64,000 nucleotides of DNA from Curvibacter gracilis ATCC BAA-807 (GTDB taxonomy: Bacteria; Pseudomonadota; Gammaproteobacteria; Burkholderiales; Burkholderiaceae_C): NCBI RefSeq assembly GCF_000518645.1, contig NZ_JADZ01000014.1, positions 1 to 64,000 on the forward strand, read 5' to 3'. The first letter of the stretch is position 1, and every line of letters starts with the position of its first letter. Position numbers and translations under genes: made by a program. Positions 44,114-52,663 of the stretch are shown here, piece after piece. The notes under the pieces are model-generated. The model was not told the DNA's origin. It did no database searches and worked only from the letters and a program-made list of their open reading frames with translations.

Positions 44114-44614
44114 ATGGCCCAGAACGTGATCGCCATCTACCCGGGTACTTTCGACCCCATGACCCTGGGGCACGAAGACGTGGTGCGACGTGCCACCCAG
44201 CTGTTTGACCACGTGATCGTGGCGGTGGCGGCGGGGCACCACAAAAAGACCCTGTTCAGCCTGCAAGAGCGCGTCGACATGGTGCGCTCGGCCGTGGAGC
44301 CCTTCCCTCAGGTCGAGGTGGCCACCTTCGGGGGCCTGCTGCGCGATTTTGTGGTGGCGCGCGGCGGCAAGGCCATGGTGCGCGGCCTGCGTGCCGTCAC
44401 CGACTTCGACTACGAGTTCCAGCTCGCCGGCATGAATCGCAGCCTGATGCCCGACGTCGAGACCGTCTTCCTCACCCCCAGCGACAAGTACCAATTCATC
44501 TCGAGCACCTTTGTGCGCGAGATCGCCGTGCTCGGTGGCGAGGTCGACAAGTTCGTTTCACCCCTGGTGCAGGAGCGCCTGGCCGAGAAGGTGCGCAGCC
44601 TGGGCCGCGACTGA
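44114..44614 (+). CDS. coaD: Phosphopantetheine adenylyltransferase CoaD
   Basis: CoaD transfers AMP to 4'-phosphopantetheine in coenzyme A synthesis. The 166-aa protein has IYPGTFDPMTLGHEDVVRR (the TxGH nucleotidyltransferase motif at about 16-19), RGLRAVTDFDYEFQLAGMN and the second motif FISSTFVREIA (about 128-138). Its length is standard. It follows rsmD, a very common order. Confidence 0.95.
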   Translation: MAQNVIAIYPGTFDPMTLGHEDVVRRATQLFDHVIVAVAAGHHKKTLFSLQERVDMVRSAVEPFPQVEVATFGGLLRDFVVARGGKAMVRGLRAVTDFDYEFQLAGMNRSLMPDVETVFLTPSDKYQFISSTFVREIAVLGGEVDKFVSPLVQERLAEKVRSLGRD

Positions 44615-44638
44615 GCCGGGCGCGGCAGCGTCGCCCTG

Positions 44639-45358
44639 TCAGGGGCGATGCCAGCGCGCGATCCAGTCTTTCAACAAGGCGTTGACCTGGGGCGCGCGCT
44701 CCATCGTCAGCATGTGGCCGCAGCGCGGGATCAGCGCCATGTGCGCATCAGCGATGGCCTCGGCCATCTCGTAGGAGCATTCAGGCGGGGTCAAGAGGTC
44801 GTTGGCACCACACGCCACCAGCGTCGGGCACTGGATGCGGGCCAGGTGAGGGCGCGCGTCGGGGCGGTCCATCACGGCTTCGTTCTGTCGCGCCAGCGCT
44901 TCGCCGCCGGCCGACTGGATGAAGCGCCAGTAGCGCGCCCGCAGGTCGGGCCGGGCGGCACCATCGGCATGAAAGGCCAGGGCGACGTTGGGCTCGATCA
45001 CCTCGCGCAGCCGGCCCGCGCGGAATTTGCCCACCGCCGCGCTGCGCAGTTCACGCATGGCCTCGGTCTCGGGGCGTGCATTGCTGCCCAGCAGGGCCAG
45101 CCCCGTGATGCGTTCTGGCGCCTGGCGCAGGGCCTCCAGCGCGATCATGCCCCCCATCGAGGTGCCGCACAGGGCCAGGGGGCCGCTGTGTTCGCGCAGC
45201 ACGGCGGCCGCCATGGCGCGGATGCTGGGGTGGCGGAAATGCACCAGGCTGATGGCCCAGCGCAAGTCGTGAGGCAGGGCGTGGGGCAGGGCGCGGGTCT
45301 GGTCGGCCCACAGGTCGGCGTCAGCGGCCAGGCCGGGCAGAAAAATCAGGGTACTCAT
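44639..45358 (-). CDS. Alpha/beta-fold hydrolase
   Basis: This 239-aa hydrolase has FLPGLAADADLW at the oxyanion loop, nucleophile elbow CGTSMGGMIAL (Ser about 73), likely acid in ACGANDLLTPPE and catalytic His in PRCGHMLTMERAPQVN. It resembles carboxylesterases of the 3-oxoadipate enol-lactonase/BioH group, but the substrate is not evident. The start at 45358 gives MSTLIFLPG. It converges on coaD with 24 bases between stops. Confidence 0.83.
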   Translation of the reverse strand: MSTLIFLPGLAADADLWADQTRALPHALPHDLRWAISLVHFRHPSIRAMAAAVLREHSGPLALCGTSMGGMIALEALRQAPERITGLALLGSNARPETEAMRELRSAAVGKFRAGRLREVIEPNVALAFHADGAARPDLRARYWRFIQSAGGEALARQNEAVMDRPDARPHLARIQCPTLVACGANDLLTPPECSYEMAEAIADAHMALIPRCGHMLTMERAPQVNALLKDWIARWHRP

Positions 45359-45441
45359 GGGCGTGCAGGCAACTTCAAAGCCACGGAAGCTGCCGATCAT
45401 GCCTCAGCGTACGCCAGCGTGCTGGCGCCCTGACCGCTGCG

Positions 45442-45738
45442 TCAGTCGATGCCCGTTTGGGGCTCGCTCGAGAGCCAGCGCCCGCGTGGCCGGCCCGCCG
45501 CCTGCATGCCGTTGGCGGCCCAGGGCCAGGACACCCGGCTCCAGGGGGCCTGGCCGGTTTCGGCCGGCAGGGCCTGCACCGACGGGGCCAGGTGGCCCAG
45601 CGGGTGGCTGCGGCGGATCAGCAGGTCGACGCAGTCCTGCCCATCGTTGTTGCCGTCGTCCGGCGGAAAGCGCAGGCGCGTGGTGTCGCGGATGATGGGC
45701 TGGTCGTGGTTCGGGTCCAGAGAGGATGAAGCGTCCAT
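45442..45738 (-). CDS. Small hypothetical protein
   Basis: This 98-aa hydrophilic protein starts MDASSSLDPNHDQPIIRDT and has an acidic FPPDDGNNDGQDCVD stretch. I do not recognise it. The frame stays open upstream, but that part has shadow-like composition. It stands alone between an alpha/beta hydrolase and a histidine kinase gene, both on the same strand. Confidence 0.45.
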   Translation of the reverse strand: MDASSSLDPNHDQPIIRDTTRLRFPPDDGNNDGQDCVDLLIRRSHPLGHLAPSVQALPAETGQAPWSRVSWPWAANGMQAAGRPRGRWLSSEPQTGID

Positions 45739-45902
45739 GCAGAAGTCCAGTGTGCTTGACGAGCCACGCGGGTCGTGGGCTATCGCTTCTACGAAGGGTA
45801 TTCTTGGGTGGACGAGAGGTTGGTCGGTGGTGGCGCAGCCCGCCTGTCGGCGTCGGCGCCTCCTGCTTGTAGGCGCCGGCCCACAGCTTGCCGACCGCTT
45901 GC

Positions 45903-47303
45903 TCATGCCGGGCTGGCGCGTGCGGGCAGGTAGGCGGTGATGCGACTTCCCTGGCCCGGGGTGGACTCCACCACCAGACGCCCGCCGGTGGCTTCCACCC
46001 GGTGGCGCATGCCCTCCAGCCCATGCGAACCGGCCCCGATCTGCTCGGGGTTGAAGCCGATGCCGTCATCGCTCACCGTCAGCAGCGCGTGGGTGCCCGT
46101 GTTCTGCAGCCACACCGACGCCTGCCGCGCACGGGCGTACTTGCCGATGTTGGTCAGGGCTTCCTGCACCAGCCGGTACAGGGTCAGTTGCGACGACTCA
46201 TCCAGATCCACCTCTTCCAGCCGGGTGTCGAGCACCAGGTCGGAACGCTCCGAAAACTCCCGCGTGAGGATCTCCAGCGAGGGCAGCAGGCCCAGGTTGG
46301 ACAGCGACGAGGGGCGCAGGTCTTCGACGATGCGGCGCTTCAGGGCGATGCCCCGGTTCAGGGTTTCGGTCAGGTGCTGGAGGCGCTGCAGCGCCTCCGG
46401 TGCGTGGTCGCCCAGGCGCGACTTGATGCGCGCCACATCCAGCTTGGCGGCGGTCAGCAAAGAGCCCAGCTCATCGTGAAGTTCGCGCGCCAGGTGGCCA
46501 CGTTCGTCCTCGCGCACCTGCTGCAGATAGGTGGCCAACCTGGCCAGAGAGGCCGTGCGGTCGCGCACCAGGTTTTCCAGGCGGTCGCGTTCCTGCTTGA
46601 GGATTTGCTGCTCGCGCTGGCCTGCCTGCTTCAGGGCGTTGGATTGGCGCAGGTACAGGTAGAAGGACAGCAGGCCCACCAGCGCCGTCAGGGCGATGCC
46701 CAGGCGGGACACCAGCAGCGAGCGCAGGATCTGCTGCTCGCCCAGCTCGGTCTGGCGGCTGCTTTCTTCGATCAGGGCGGCCGATTGCTCCCGGATGGCG
46801 TCCATGTGCTCCTTGCCGACATCGGTGTGCATCACGAATTTCCAGGCGTCTTCCTTGCCCTGCTTGCGCAGCTTCAGGCTCAGGTCCATCTCGGCGAGCT
46901 TGCGCGACACATGGCGTGACAGGGCGACCAGGGCCGCTGGGTCGACGGGGTGGGCCTGATCGCTCTGCCGCAGTTGGTCCAGGGTCTGGTTCACCTCCGT
47001 CACGGCGCTGTTGTAGGGCGCCAGATAGCGCTCGTCGCCGCTGAGCAGGTAGCCGCGCAGACCGGTTTCGGCGTCCAGCATCAGGGCCAGCAGCTTGTGC
47101 AGCGTGGCGCGGGTCTCCTGGGTGGCTGCAATGCGCCGCACGGCACCGGCCGAGCGCTCGTAGCCCATTTCGTTGATGCCGATCAGGCTCAGGGTGGCCA
47201 GCAGGGCCAGCGGCAGGCAGATCCACTGTCGCGTGATCTTCAGAGGCTGGCCGCTGCTGGGGCGCTGCTTCAGCCAGACCGGCAAGGAGGCAAACCTGGT
47301 CAT
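45903..47303 (-). CDS. CHASE3-domain sensor histidine kinase (NarX/DegS type)
   Basis: This 466-aa membrane kinase has two membrane helices (about 27-45 and 200-220) flanking a CHASE3 sensing domain (LALMLDAETGLRGYLLSGD is typical). A coiled coil follows (about 225-260), then a HisKA_3 dimerisation domain with the phospho-acceptor His in LARELHDELGSLL (about 277) and an HATPase_c domain with VSDDGIGFNPEQIG and GQGSRITAYLP. It is divergent from a NarL-type response regulator, almost certainly its partner. GGAG lies eight bases before the ATG. The signal is unknown. Confidence 0.9.
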   Translation of the reverse strand: MTRFASLPVWLKQRPSSGQPLKITRQWICLPLALLATLSLIGINEMGYERSAGAVRRIAATQETRATLHKLLALMLDAETGLRGYLLSGDERYLAPYNSAVTEVNQTLDQLRQSDQAHPVDPAALVALSRHVSRKLAEMDLSLKLRKQGKEDAWKFVMHTDVGKEHMDAIREQSAALIEESSRQTELGEQQILRSLLVSRLGIALTALVGLLSFYLYLRQSNALKQAGQREQQILKQERDRLENLVRDRTASLARLATYLQQVREDERGHLARELHDELGSLLTAAKLDVARIKSRLGDHAPEALQRLQHLTETLNRGIALKRRIVEDLRPSSLSNLGLLPSLEILTREFSERSDLVLDTRLEEVDLDESSQLTLYRLVQEALTNIGKYARARQASVWLQNTGTHALLTVSDDGIGFNPEQIGAGSHGLEGMRHRVEATGGRLVVESTPGQGSRITAYLPARASPA

Positions 47304-47410
47304 GGAAAACTCCGGGCGTGGTGGGCCATGGGCAGCCCCCTAATCCCTGTGCATGGGTGGGAAGCTGGTGAAACTTTTTTCAGGGCTTGTGGTTTCGGTT
47401 ATTGTCAGCG

Positions 47411-47436
47411 CATTTGTGGGATATGACTCACAAATG
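47411..47436. promoter_or_regulatory. Perfect 8-bp dyad between histidine kinase and regulator genes
   Basis: CATTTGTG-N10-CACAAATG is an exact inverted repeat in the 149-base divergent region, ending 16 bases before the NarL-type regulator start. Centre-to-centre spacing of about 18 bp places both arms on nearly the same DNA face, fitting a dimeric NarL/FixJ-type regulator site. It could instead form a leader hairpin that hides the ribosome site. Confidence 0.5.
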
Positions 47437-47452
47437 ATGAAAGACGATAACG

Positions 47453-48085
47453 ATGATCAGAATAGGCATAGTGGATGACCACGCCATCGTGCGCTCGGGT
47501 TTGCGCAACTTCTTTGCCGACCATGTCGACCTGCGCGTGGTGGGCGAGGCCGGCAACGGGCGCGAGGCGATCGACCTGGTGCGCACCACCGAGATGGACG
47601 TGCTGCTGATGGACCTGGCCATGCCGGGCCAGTCGGGGCTGGATGCACTGGCCATGATCCGGGCCAAGGCGCCCGATGTGGGCATCCTGATCCTCTCGGG
47701 CTACCCCGAGGAGCACTACGCCATGAACCTGATCCGTCAGGGGGCCAGTGGCTACCTCAACAAGGAGTGCGACCCCGCCGAGATCGTCGAGGCGGTGCGC
47801 ACCATTGCACTGGGCAAGCGCTACATCACCCGCACCGTGGCCGATCTGCTGGCCCAGCAACTGGGTCGCAAGGACGATGTGCCGGTGCACGAGCAGCTCT
47901 CGGAGCGCGAGTTCCAGGTGTTTCTCAAGCTGGCCCGGGGCGAGACGGCCGGCGACGTGGCCAAGTCACTCTCGCTGAGCGTGAAGACGGTCAGCACCTA
48001 CCGCACCCGCCTGATGGAGAAGATGGGCCTGGCCTCCAACAGCGATCTGACCTATTACGCGCTCAAGAACCGATTGATCGATTGA
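47453..48085 (+). CDS. NarL/FixJ-family response regulator
   Basis: This 210-aa regulator has a receiver domain (about 1-120) with acidic pocket IVDDH, phospho-acceptor Asp in VLLMDLAMPGQ (about 54) and the Lys of YLNKECDP. A LuxR-type helix-turn-helix (about 145-205) shows SEREFQVFLKLARGET and SVKTVSTYRTRLMEKMG. It pairs with the divergent CHASE3 kinase. The dyad just upstream is a candidate autoregulatory site. Confidence 0.93.
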   Translation: MIRIGIVDDHAIVRSGLRNFFADHVDLRVVGEAGNGREAIDLVRTTEMDVLLMDLAMPGQSGLDALAMIRAKAPDVGILILSGYPEEHYAMNLIRQGASGYLNKECDPAEIVEAVRTIALGKRYITRTVADLLAQQLGRKDDVPVHEQLSEREFQVFLKLARGETAGDVAKSLSLSVKTVSTYRTRLMEKMGLASNSDLTYYALKNRLID

Positions 48086-48093
48086 GGTGCCGC

Positions 48094-48474
48094 TCAGGCA
48101 TCTGAGGAGGCCTGCAGCGTGCAGAAATCGATCAGGGCGTCGATCTCGTTGGACTTGTCGAACACCGCATCCACGCCCAGGCTGGCGCAGCGCAGCCGGA
48201 TGTCGGGCGTGGCGTAGTTGGTCAGCACGATCAGGCGCTGGTGCGGCTGGCGCTGTTGGCAGGCCGAGATCACGCCCAGGCCGCTGCCCTCCTTGAGAAA
48301 CAGGTCCACGATGGCCAGGTCCCACTCGTTCGGGTACTGGTGCAGCCATTCGGTGCCCTGGTGCTCGGTCTCTGCGAAGCCCACGGCGCGCACATCGGCC
48401 AGCTCTTCCAGTGTGCCCACCAGGTTCTCGCGGATCGTGGCGTTGTCTTCGACGATGTAGGTTCGGAGTTCCAA
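48094..48474 (-). CDS. Single-domain response regulator (receiver only)
   Basis: This 126-aa protein is one receiver domain with no output domain: acidic pair in YIVEDNATIRENL, phospho-acceptor Asp in DLAIVDLFLKEGS and Lys in AVFDKSNEID. No ATG is available; I choose the TTG at 48474 because AAGG stands seven bases upstream, and the alternative TTG at 48510 gives an extra 12 residues. Such proteins relay phosphate or act by protein contact. It converges with the NarL-type regulator eight bases away and may belong to the same signalling unit. Confidence 0.82.
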   Translation of the reverse strand: MELRTYIVEDNATIRENLVGTLEELADVRAVGFAETEHQGTEWLHQYPNEWDLAIVDLFLKEGSGLGVISACQQRQPHQRLIVLTNYATPDIRLRCASLGVDAVFDKSNEIDALIDFCTLQASSDA

Positions 48475-48601
48475 GTGACGACCTTGTCCACCTGCCAGGA
48501 CCCGCCACAACCCAGACCAACGGGTTTGGATCGCGCATGTGCGGTAAGTTCAGGTCGGTGAATTGTGCCAGTCACCTCGGTTTGAGGATGTCAGACCATT
48601 C

Positions 48602-49354
48602 CTACACGGTCGTGCCGCACACCGGGCAGTTCGGGTGGTGTGACAGGTTCATGCGCGTCCACTCCATGGTGCGCGCATCCAGCATCAGCAGCTTGCCGGT
48701 CAAGGGGGTGCCGGCCTGGCTGAGCAGCTTCAAGGCCTCGGCGGCCTGCAGGCTGCCCACAATGCCGACCAAGGGCGCAAACACGCCCAGGGTGGCGCAG
48801 CGGGTTTCCTCGGGGGCTTCGGCGGGGTCGAACACACAGGCGTAGCAGGCGCTGCCGGCCTGGCGCGGGTCGAACACGCTGATCTGGGCATCGAAGCGGA
48901 TGGCGGCCCCCGACACCAGGGGGCGGCGATGCCGCACGCAGGCGGCGTTGACCATCTGGCGCGTGGCGTAGTTGTCGCTGCAGTCCAGCACCACATCGGC
49001 CTCGGGCAAAAGGCGGTCCAGCAGGGCCGCGTCGGCGCGCTGGCGCAGCGCATCCACCCGCACCTCGGGGTTGCGTGCCAGCACGGCCTGGCGCGCCGAG
49101 TCGACCTTGGCCTGCCCGACCCGGCTCTGGGTGTGGGCGATCTGGCGTTGCAGATTGGTCAGGTCCACCTCGTCATCGTCGATCAGCGTGAGGCGGCCCA
49201 CCCCGGCGGCGCCCAGGTACAAGGCGGCGGGCGAGCCCAGGCCGCCCGCACCCACCACCACGGCGTGCGCAGCCAGCAGACGCTCCTGCCCCTCGATGCC
49301 GATCTCGTCGAGCAGGATGTGGCGGGAATAGCGGAGCAGCTGGTCGTCGTTCAT
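48602..49354 (-). CDS. moeB: Molybdopterin-synthase adenylyltransferase MoeB (ThiF/HesA family)
   Basis: This 250-aa E1-like enzyme adenylates the C-terminus of MoaD (or ThiS) in molybdopterin or thiamine synthesis. It has the nucleotide motif VVGAGGLGSPAALYLGAAG (about 33-51), DDDEVDLTNLQRQI, DCSDNYATR and paired zinc Cys in CYACVF and CPVCG. The start MNDDQLLRYSRHILLDEIG is the family standard, yet no ribosome site precedes it because the ctpA-side terminator's U tract ends one base before the ATG. Confidence 0.88.
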   Translation of the reverse strand: MNDDQLLRYSRHILLDEIGIEGQERLLAAHAVVVGAGGLGSPAALYLGAAGVGRLTLIDDDEVDLTNLQRQIAHTQSRVGQAKVDSARQAVLARNPEVRVDALRQRADAALLDRLLPEADVVLDCSDNYATRQMVNAACVRHRRPLVSGAAIRFDAQISVFDPRQAGSACYACVFDPAEAPEETRCATLGVFAPLVGIVGSLQAAEALKLLSQAGTPLTGKLLMLDARTMEWTRMNLSHHPNCPVCGTTV

Positions 49355-49380
49355 GAAAAAAAAGCGCCCCGCAGGGCGCT
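49355..49380 (-). terminator. Terminator between ctpA and moeB
   Basis: On the minus strand AGCGCC-CTGCGG-GGCGCT forms a short stem followed by eight T that end one base before the moeB start codon. It should terminate the ctpA transcript, leaving moeB to readthrough or to a promoter inside the ctpA end. Confidence 0.75.
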
Positions 49381-49402
49381 GGTGATCCCTGTTGTGCAGG
49401 GC

Positions 49403-50839
49403 TCAGTTGTTGGTCTTTTCTTCCTTGCGCTCGGTCTGGGTCTTGCTGACCATCACCGGGCGGCCCTTGAGCTGGTTCAGGGCCTGCACCAGCGGGAAGT
49501 CCTTGTCGCTGCCCAGCTCGGGCAGCTTGCGGTCGGCCACAGGCTTCTTGGCCTCTTCTTCGAGGCGCTTGCGGGCCTCGTCGCGGGCCTTTTCGCGCTC
49601 AGGGTCGGGCTTTTCTTCGCCCTGGCCGCTGTTCAGGTGCTTCTCCAGATCGGCCTCACGCATGCGCAGGGCGGCAAACGGGCTGCCCTCTTCGGTGTCG
49701 TCCACCATCACCTCGGGCACGATGCCCTTGGCCTGGATCGAGCGGCCGCTGGGGGTGTAGTAGCGGGCGGTGGTCAGCTTCAGGCCGGTGTCGGGGCCCA
49801 GGGGGCGCACGGTCTGGACCGAGCCCTTGCCGAAGGTCTGGCTGCCCATGATGGTGGCGCGTTTGTGGTCTTGCAGGGCACCGGCCACGATCTCGCTGGC
49901 CGAGGCCGAGCCTTCGTTGACCAGCACCACCAGCGGCACGCTCTTGAGGGCGGCGGGCAGCTTCTTGAGCGGATCGGGGCCGCTGCGGCGTTGGTAGAAC
50001 TCGGGCGAGGCCTTGAAGGTGAACTTGCTTTCCGCCAGCTGGCCGTTGGTGGAGACCACCGTCACGTTCTCGGGCAGGAAGGCGCTGGACACGGCCACGG
50101 CGGCATCGAGCAGACCGCCCGGGTCGTTGCGCAGGTCGAGCACCAGGCCCTTCAGATTCGGCTCTTGCTTGTAGATTTCGTCGATCTTCTTCACGAAGTC
50201 GTCCACCGTGCGTTCCTGGAACTGGCTCAGGCGGATCCAGGCGTAGCCGGGTTCGATCACCTTGCCGCGCACCGACTGGGTGCGGATCTGCTCGCGCACG
50301 ATGGTCACCGGGAAGGTGCGGTTCTCGTCCTTGCGGAACACGGTCAGCAGCACCTTGGTGTTGGGCTCGCCGCGCATGCGCTTCACGGCGTCGTTCAGGG
50401 CCAGGCCCTTCACGGCGGTGTCGTCGATCTTGGTGATCAGGTCATTGGTCTTGAGGCCCGCGCGGTAGGCGGGCGAGCCCTCGATGGGCGAGACGATCTT
50501 GATCAGACCGTCTTCCTGGGTGATTTCGATGCCCACGCCCACGAACTGGCCCGAGGTGCCTTCGCGGAATTCCTTGTAGGACTTCTTGTCGAAGTACTGC
50601 GAGTGCGGGTCCAGGCTGGCCACCATGCCCGAGATGGCGTCGGTGATGAGCTTCTTTTCGTCCACCGGTTCGACGTAATCGGTCTTCACCATGTCGAACA
50701 CCGCGGCCAACTGCTGCAGTTCTTCGAGTGGAAGCGGGGAAATGCTGCCCCGTGCCACGGTTTGCAGCGAGACCGTGGTCAGCGCGCCGGCCACCACGCC
50801 AATGGAAATCCAGCCTGCGATACGGAGTTTTTCACCCAT
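49403..50839 (-). CDS. ctpA: S41-family C-terminal processing peptidase
   Basis: This 478-aa periplasmic serine protease has a membrane or signal segment (about 7-27), a PDZ domain (about 85-175, GQFVGVGIEITQEDG) and an S41 catalytic core. The core holds LRNDPGGLLDAAVAVS, nucleophile Ser in NEGSASASEIVAGAL (about 305) and Lys in GSQTFGKGSVQT (about 330). The C-terminal 80 residues are charged. The ATG at 50839 has AAGGTGAT just upstream. gpmA lies upstream on the same strand, a conserved Burkholderiales order. Confidence 0.93.
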   Translation of the reverse strand: MGEKLRIAGWISIGVVAGALTTVSLQTVARGSISPLPLEELQQLAAVFDMVKTDYVEPVDEKKLITDAISGMVASLDPHSQYFDKKSYKEFREGTSGQFVGVGIEITQEDGLIKIVSPIEGSPAYRAGLKTNDLITKIDDTAVKGLALNDAVKRMRGEPNTKVLLTVFRKDENRTFPVTIVREQIRTQSVRGKVIEPGYAWIRLSQFQERTVDDFVKKIDEIYKQEPNLKGLVLDLRNDPGGLLDAAVAVSSAFLPENVTVVSTNGQLAESKFTFKASPEFYQRRSGPDPLKKLPAALKSVPLVVLVNEGSASASEIVAGALQDHKRATIMGSQTFGKGSVQTVRPLGPDTGLKLTTARYYTPSGRSIQAKGIVPEVMVDDTEEGSPFAALRMREADLEKHLNSGQGEEKPDPEREKARDEARKRLEEEAKKPVADRKLPELGSDKDFPLVQALNQLKGRPVMVSKTQTERKEEKTNN

Positions 50840-50982
50840 GAAATCACCTTTTTGCGACGCAATATACACCTAGGATGGGCCGCGTCAGGCCAGGTTCCGC
50901 AGTCCCCTTCATTCACCCGGGGAATCTGCGCTGTCGGGGGCTGGCTTTACCCCGTCTTTACCGGGGCGCCTGGAGCACGCGC

Positions 50983-51726
50983 TCAGGCCTTGCCTTGCGA
51001 GGCCACGGCCGCAGCGGCCTTGGCAGCGGCTTCGGCATCGCCCAGGTAGTAGTGGCGGATCGGCTTCAGATCGGCGTCCAGTTCGTACACCAGCGGGATG
51101 CCGTTGGGGATGTTCACGCCCACGATGTCGTCATCGCCGATGTTGTCCAGGTACTTGACCAGGGCACGGATCGAGTTGCCGTGGGCGGCCACCACCACAC
51201 GCTTGCCGCTCTTGATGGCGGGGGCGATGGATTCGTTCCAGAACGGCAGCACGCGGGCCACGGTGTCCTTCAGGCATTCGGTCAGCGGCACTTCTTCAGG
51301 CTTGAGGCGGCCGTAGCGCACATCGCCGCGCTCAGAGCGCGGGTCGGTGGCTTCCAGGGCCGGCGGCGGGGTGTCGTAGCTGCGGCGCCACACCAGCACC
51401 TGGGCGTCACCGTACTGCTTGGCCATGTCGGCCTTGTTGAGGCCTTGCAGGGCGCCGTAGTGACGCTCGTTCAGGCGCCAGCTGTGCACCACCGGCAGCC
51501 AGGTGCGGTCCATCTCGTCCAGGGTGTGCCACAGGGTGCGGGTGGCCCGCTTGAGCACGCTGGTGTAGGCCAGGTCGAAGTCGTAGCCTTCGGCCTTGAG
51601 CAGGCGTCCGGCGTTCTTGGCCTGCTCCACCCCGGTCGGGGTCAGGTCCACATCGGTCCAGCCGGTGAAGCGGTTTTCAAGGTTCCAGGTGGATTCACCA
51701 TGGCGGACGAGAACGAGTTTGTACAT
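50983..51726 (-). CDS. gpmA: 2,3-bisphosphoglycerate-dependent phosphoglycerate mutase
   Basis: GpmA interconverts 3- and 2-phosphoglycerate in glycolysis. The 247-aa protein carries the phospho-His motif [18 protein letters not shown] (His about 9), [14 protein letters not shown] and [18 protein letters not shown] (second His). Its length is standard, with an Ala-rich tail. It is divergent from the rhodanese-grxC-secB-gpsA set. Confidence 0.95.
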   Translation of the reverse strand: MYKLVLVRHGESTWNLENRFTGWTDVDLTPTGVEQAKNAGRLLKAEGYDFDLAYTSVLKRATRTLWHTLDEMDRTWLPVVHSWRLNERHYGALQGLNKADMAKQYGDAQVLVWRRSYDTPPPALEATDPRSERGDVRYGRLKPEEVPLTECLKDTVARVLPFWNESIAPAIKSGKRVVVAAHGNSIRALVKYLDNIGDDDIVGVNIPNGIPLVYELDADLKPIRHYYLGDAEAAAKAAAAVASQGKA

Positions 51727-51799
51727 GCGAAGCCCTCAATTTTTCCAGTGCGAAACCCAGCATTCTAAAATTGTCGGGTTTGCCAACCCAAGGAACCCC

Positions 51800-52207
51800 G
51801 TGAAATTCATTACCGACAACTGGATGCTGATCGTCATTGCCCTGAGTTCAGGCGTGATGCTGCTGTGGCCCACCCTCAAGGGCGCCTCGGCTGTGGGCCT
51901 GTCCACCGCCGATGCCGTGCAGCTCATCAACCGCGAAAAAGCCGTGGTGGTGGATGTCAGCGACGCGGCCGACTATGCCCAGGGCCATGTGAACGGCGCG
52001 CGCAGCGTGCCGCTGGACCAACTGGAGGCGCGCCTGCCCGAGGTGGTCAAGAACAAGGCCCTGCCGGTGATCTTCGTGTGCGCCAGCGGTTCGCGCGGCG
52101 GCCCGGCCGTCAAGACCGCCCAAAAACTGGGTTACCAGCAGGCCCAAGCCCTGAGCGGCGGGCTCAAAGCCTGGAAAGAGGCTAACCTGCCGGTTGAAAA
52201 GGCCTGA
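51800..52207 (+). CDS. Membrane-anchored rhodanese-like protein
   Basis: This 135-aa protein has one N-terminal membrane helix (about 8-25) and a rhodanese domain. VVDVSDAADYAQGHVNGARSVP lies in the first half across residues 49-70, and the active-site loop CASGSRGGPAVKTA (Cys about 95) carries sulfur. AAGGA is four bases before the GTG start. This gene heads a conserved series with grxC, secB and gpsA. Confidence 0.88.
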   Translation: MKFITDNWMLIVIALSSGVMLLWPTLKGASAVGLSTADAVQLINREKAVVVDVSDAADYAQGHVNGARSVPLDQLEARLPEVVKNKALPVIFVCASGSRGGPAVKTAQKLGYQQAQALSGGLKAWKEANLPVEKA

Positions 52208-52251
52208 ACCGGGCCCATGTCCTGTATCTACCCAGCAAGGAAATTGTCCCC

Positions 52252-52509
52252 ATGCAGCCCGTGAAGATGTACACCACTGCCGTCTGCCCTTATTGCATCC
52301 GCGCCAAGCAGATCCTCAAGGCCAAGGGCGTGACCGAGATCGAAGAGATCCGCATCGATGCCGACCCCGCCCAGCGCGACCACATGATGCAGATCACCGG
52401 CCGGCGCACCGTGCCCCAGATCTTCATCGGCGACACCCATGTGGGGGGCTGCGACGATCTGATGGCCCTGGACGGCCGCGGCGGCCTGCTGCCCCTGCTG
52501 GGCGCCTGA
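52252..52509 (+). CDS. grxC: Glutaredoxin 3
   Basis: This 85-aa dithiol glutaredoxin has active site CPYC (residues 12-15) in VKMYTTAVCPYCIRAKQIL, the cis-Pro segment RRTVPQIFIGDTHVGG and a C-terminal DLMALDGRGGL. It reduces disulfides with glutathione. It is between the rhodanese and secB genes and followed by a terminator-like stem. Confidence 0.95.
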   Translation: MQPVKMYTTAVCPYCIRAKQILKAKGVTEIEEIRIDADPAQRDHMMQITGRRTVPQIFIGDTHVGGCDDLMALDGRGGLLPLLGA

Positions 52510-52568
52510 GCGCCTGAACGCGCTGCCGCAAAAGCGCCTTTTTCTGCTGAGATAATGGCGCTTGAGTG

Positions 52569-52605
52569 CCCGCTGCGGTAACGCTTCCGCGGCGGGTTTT
52601 CTTTT
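52569..52605 (+). terminator. Terminator between grxC and secB
   Basis: CCCGCTGCGG / CCGCGGCGGG forms a 10-bp stem with one mismatch and an eight-base loop, followed by TTTTCTTTT. secB therefore probably has its own promoter or depends on readthrough. Confidence 0.7.
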
Positions 52606-52663
52606 AATGGGCACCGACCCTGGACTGCAGGCGGTGTCTTGTTTTTGTGAACCGAGAAACCTC

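Noticed and set aside
50941-50970. Hairpin CCCCG/CGGGG between gpmA and ctpA as a terminator
   Set aside because: The stem is only five pairs with a seven-base loop and no T run, so it is not convincing.
48929-51049. 706-aa plus-strand open frame
   Set aside because: It is antisense to moeB and ctpA, both with complete catalytic motifs.
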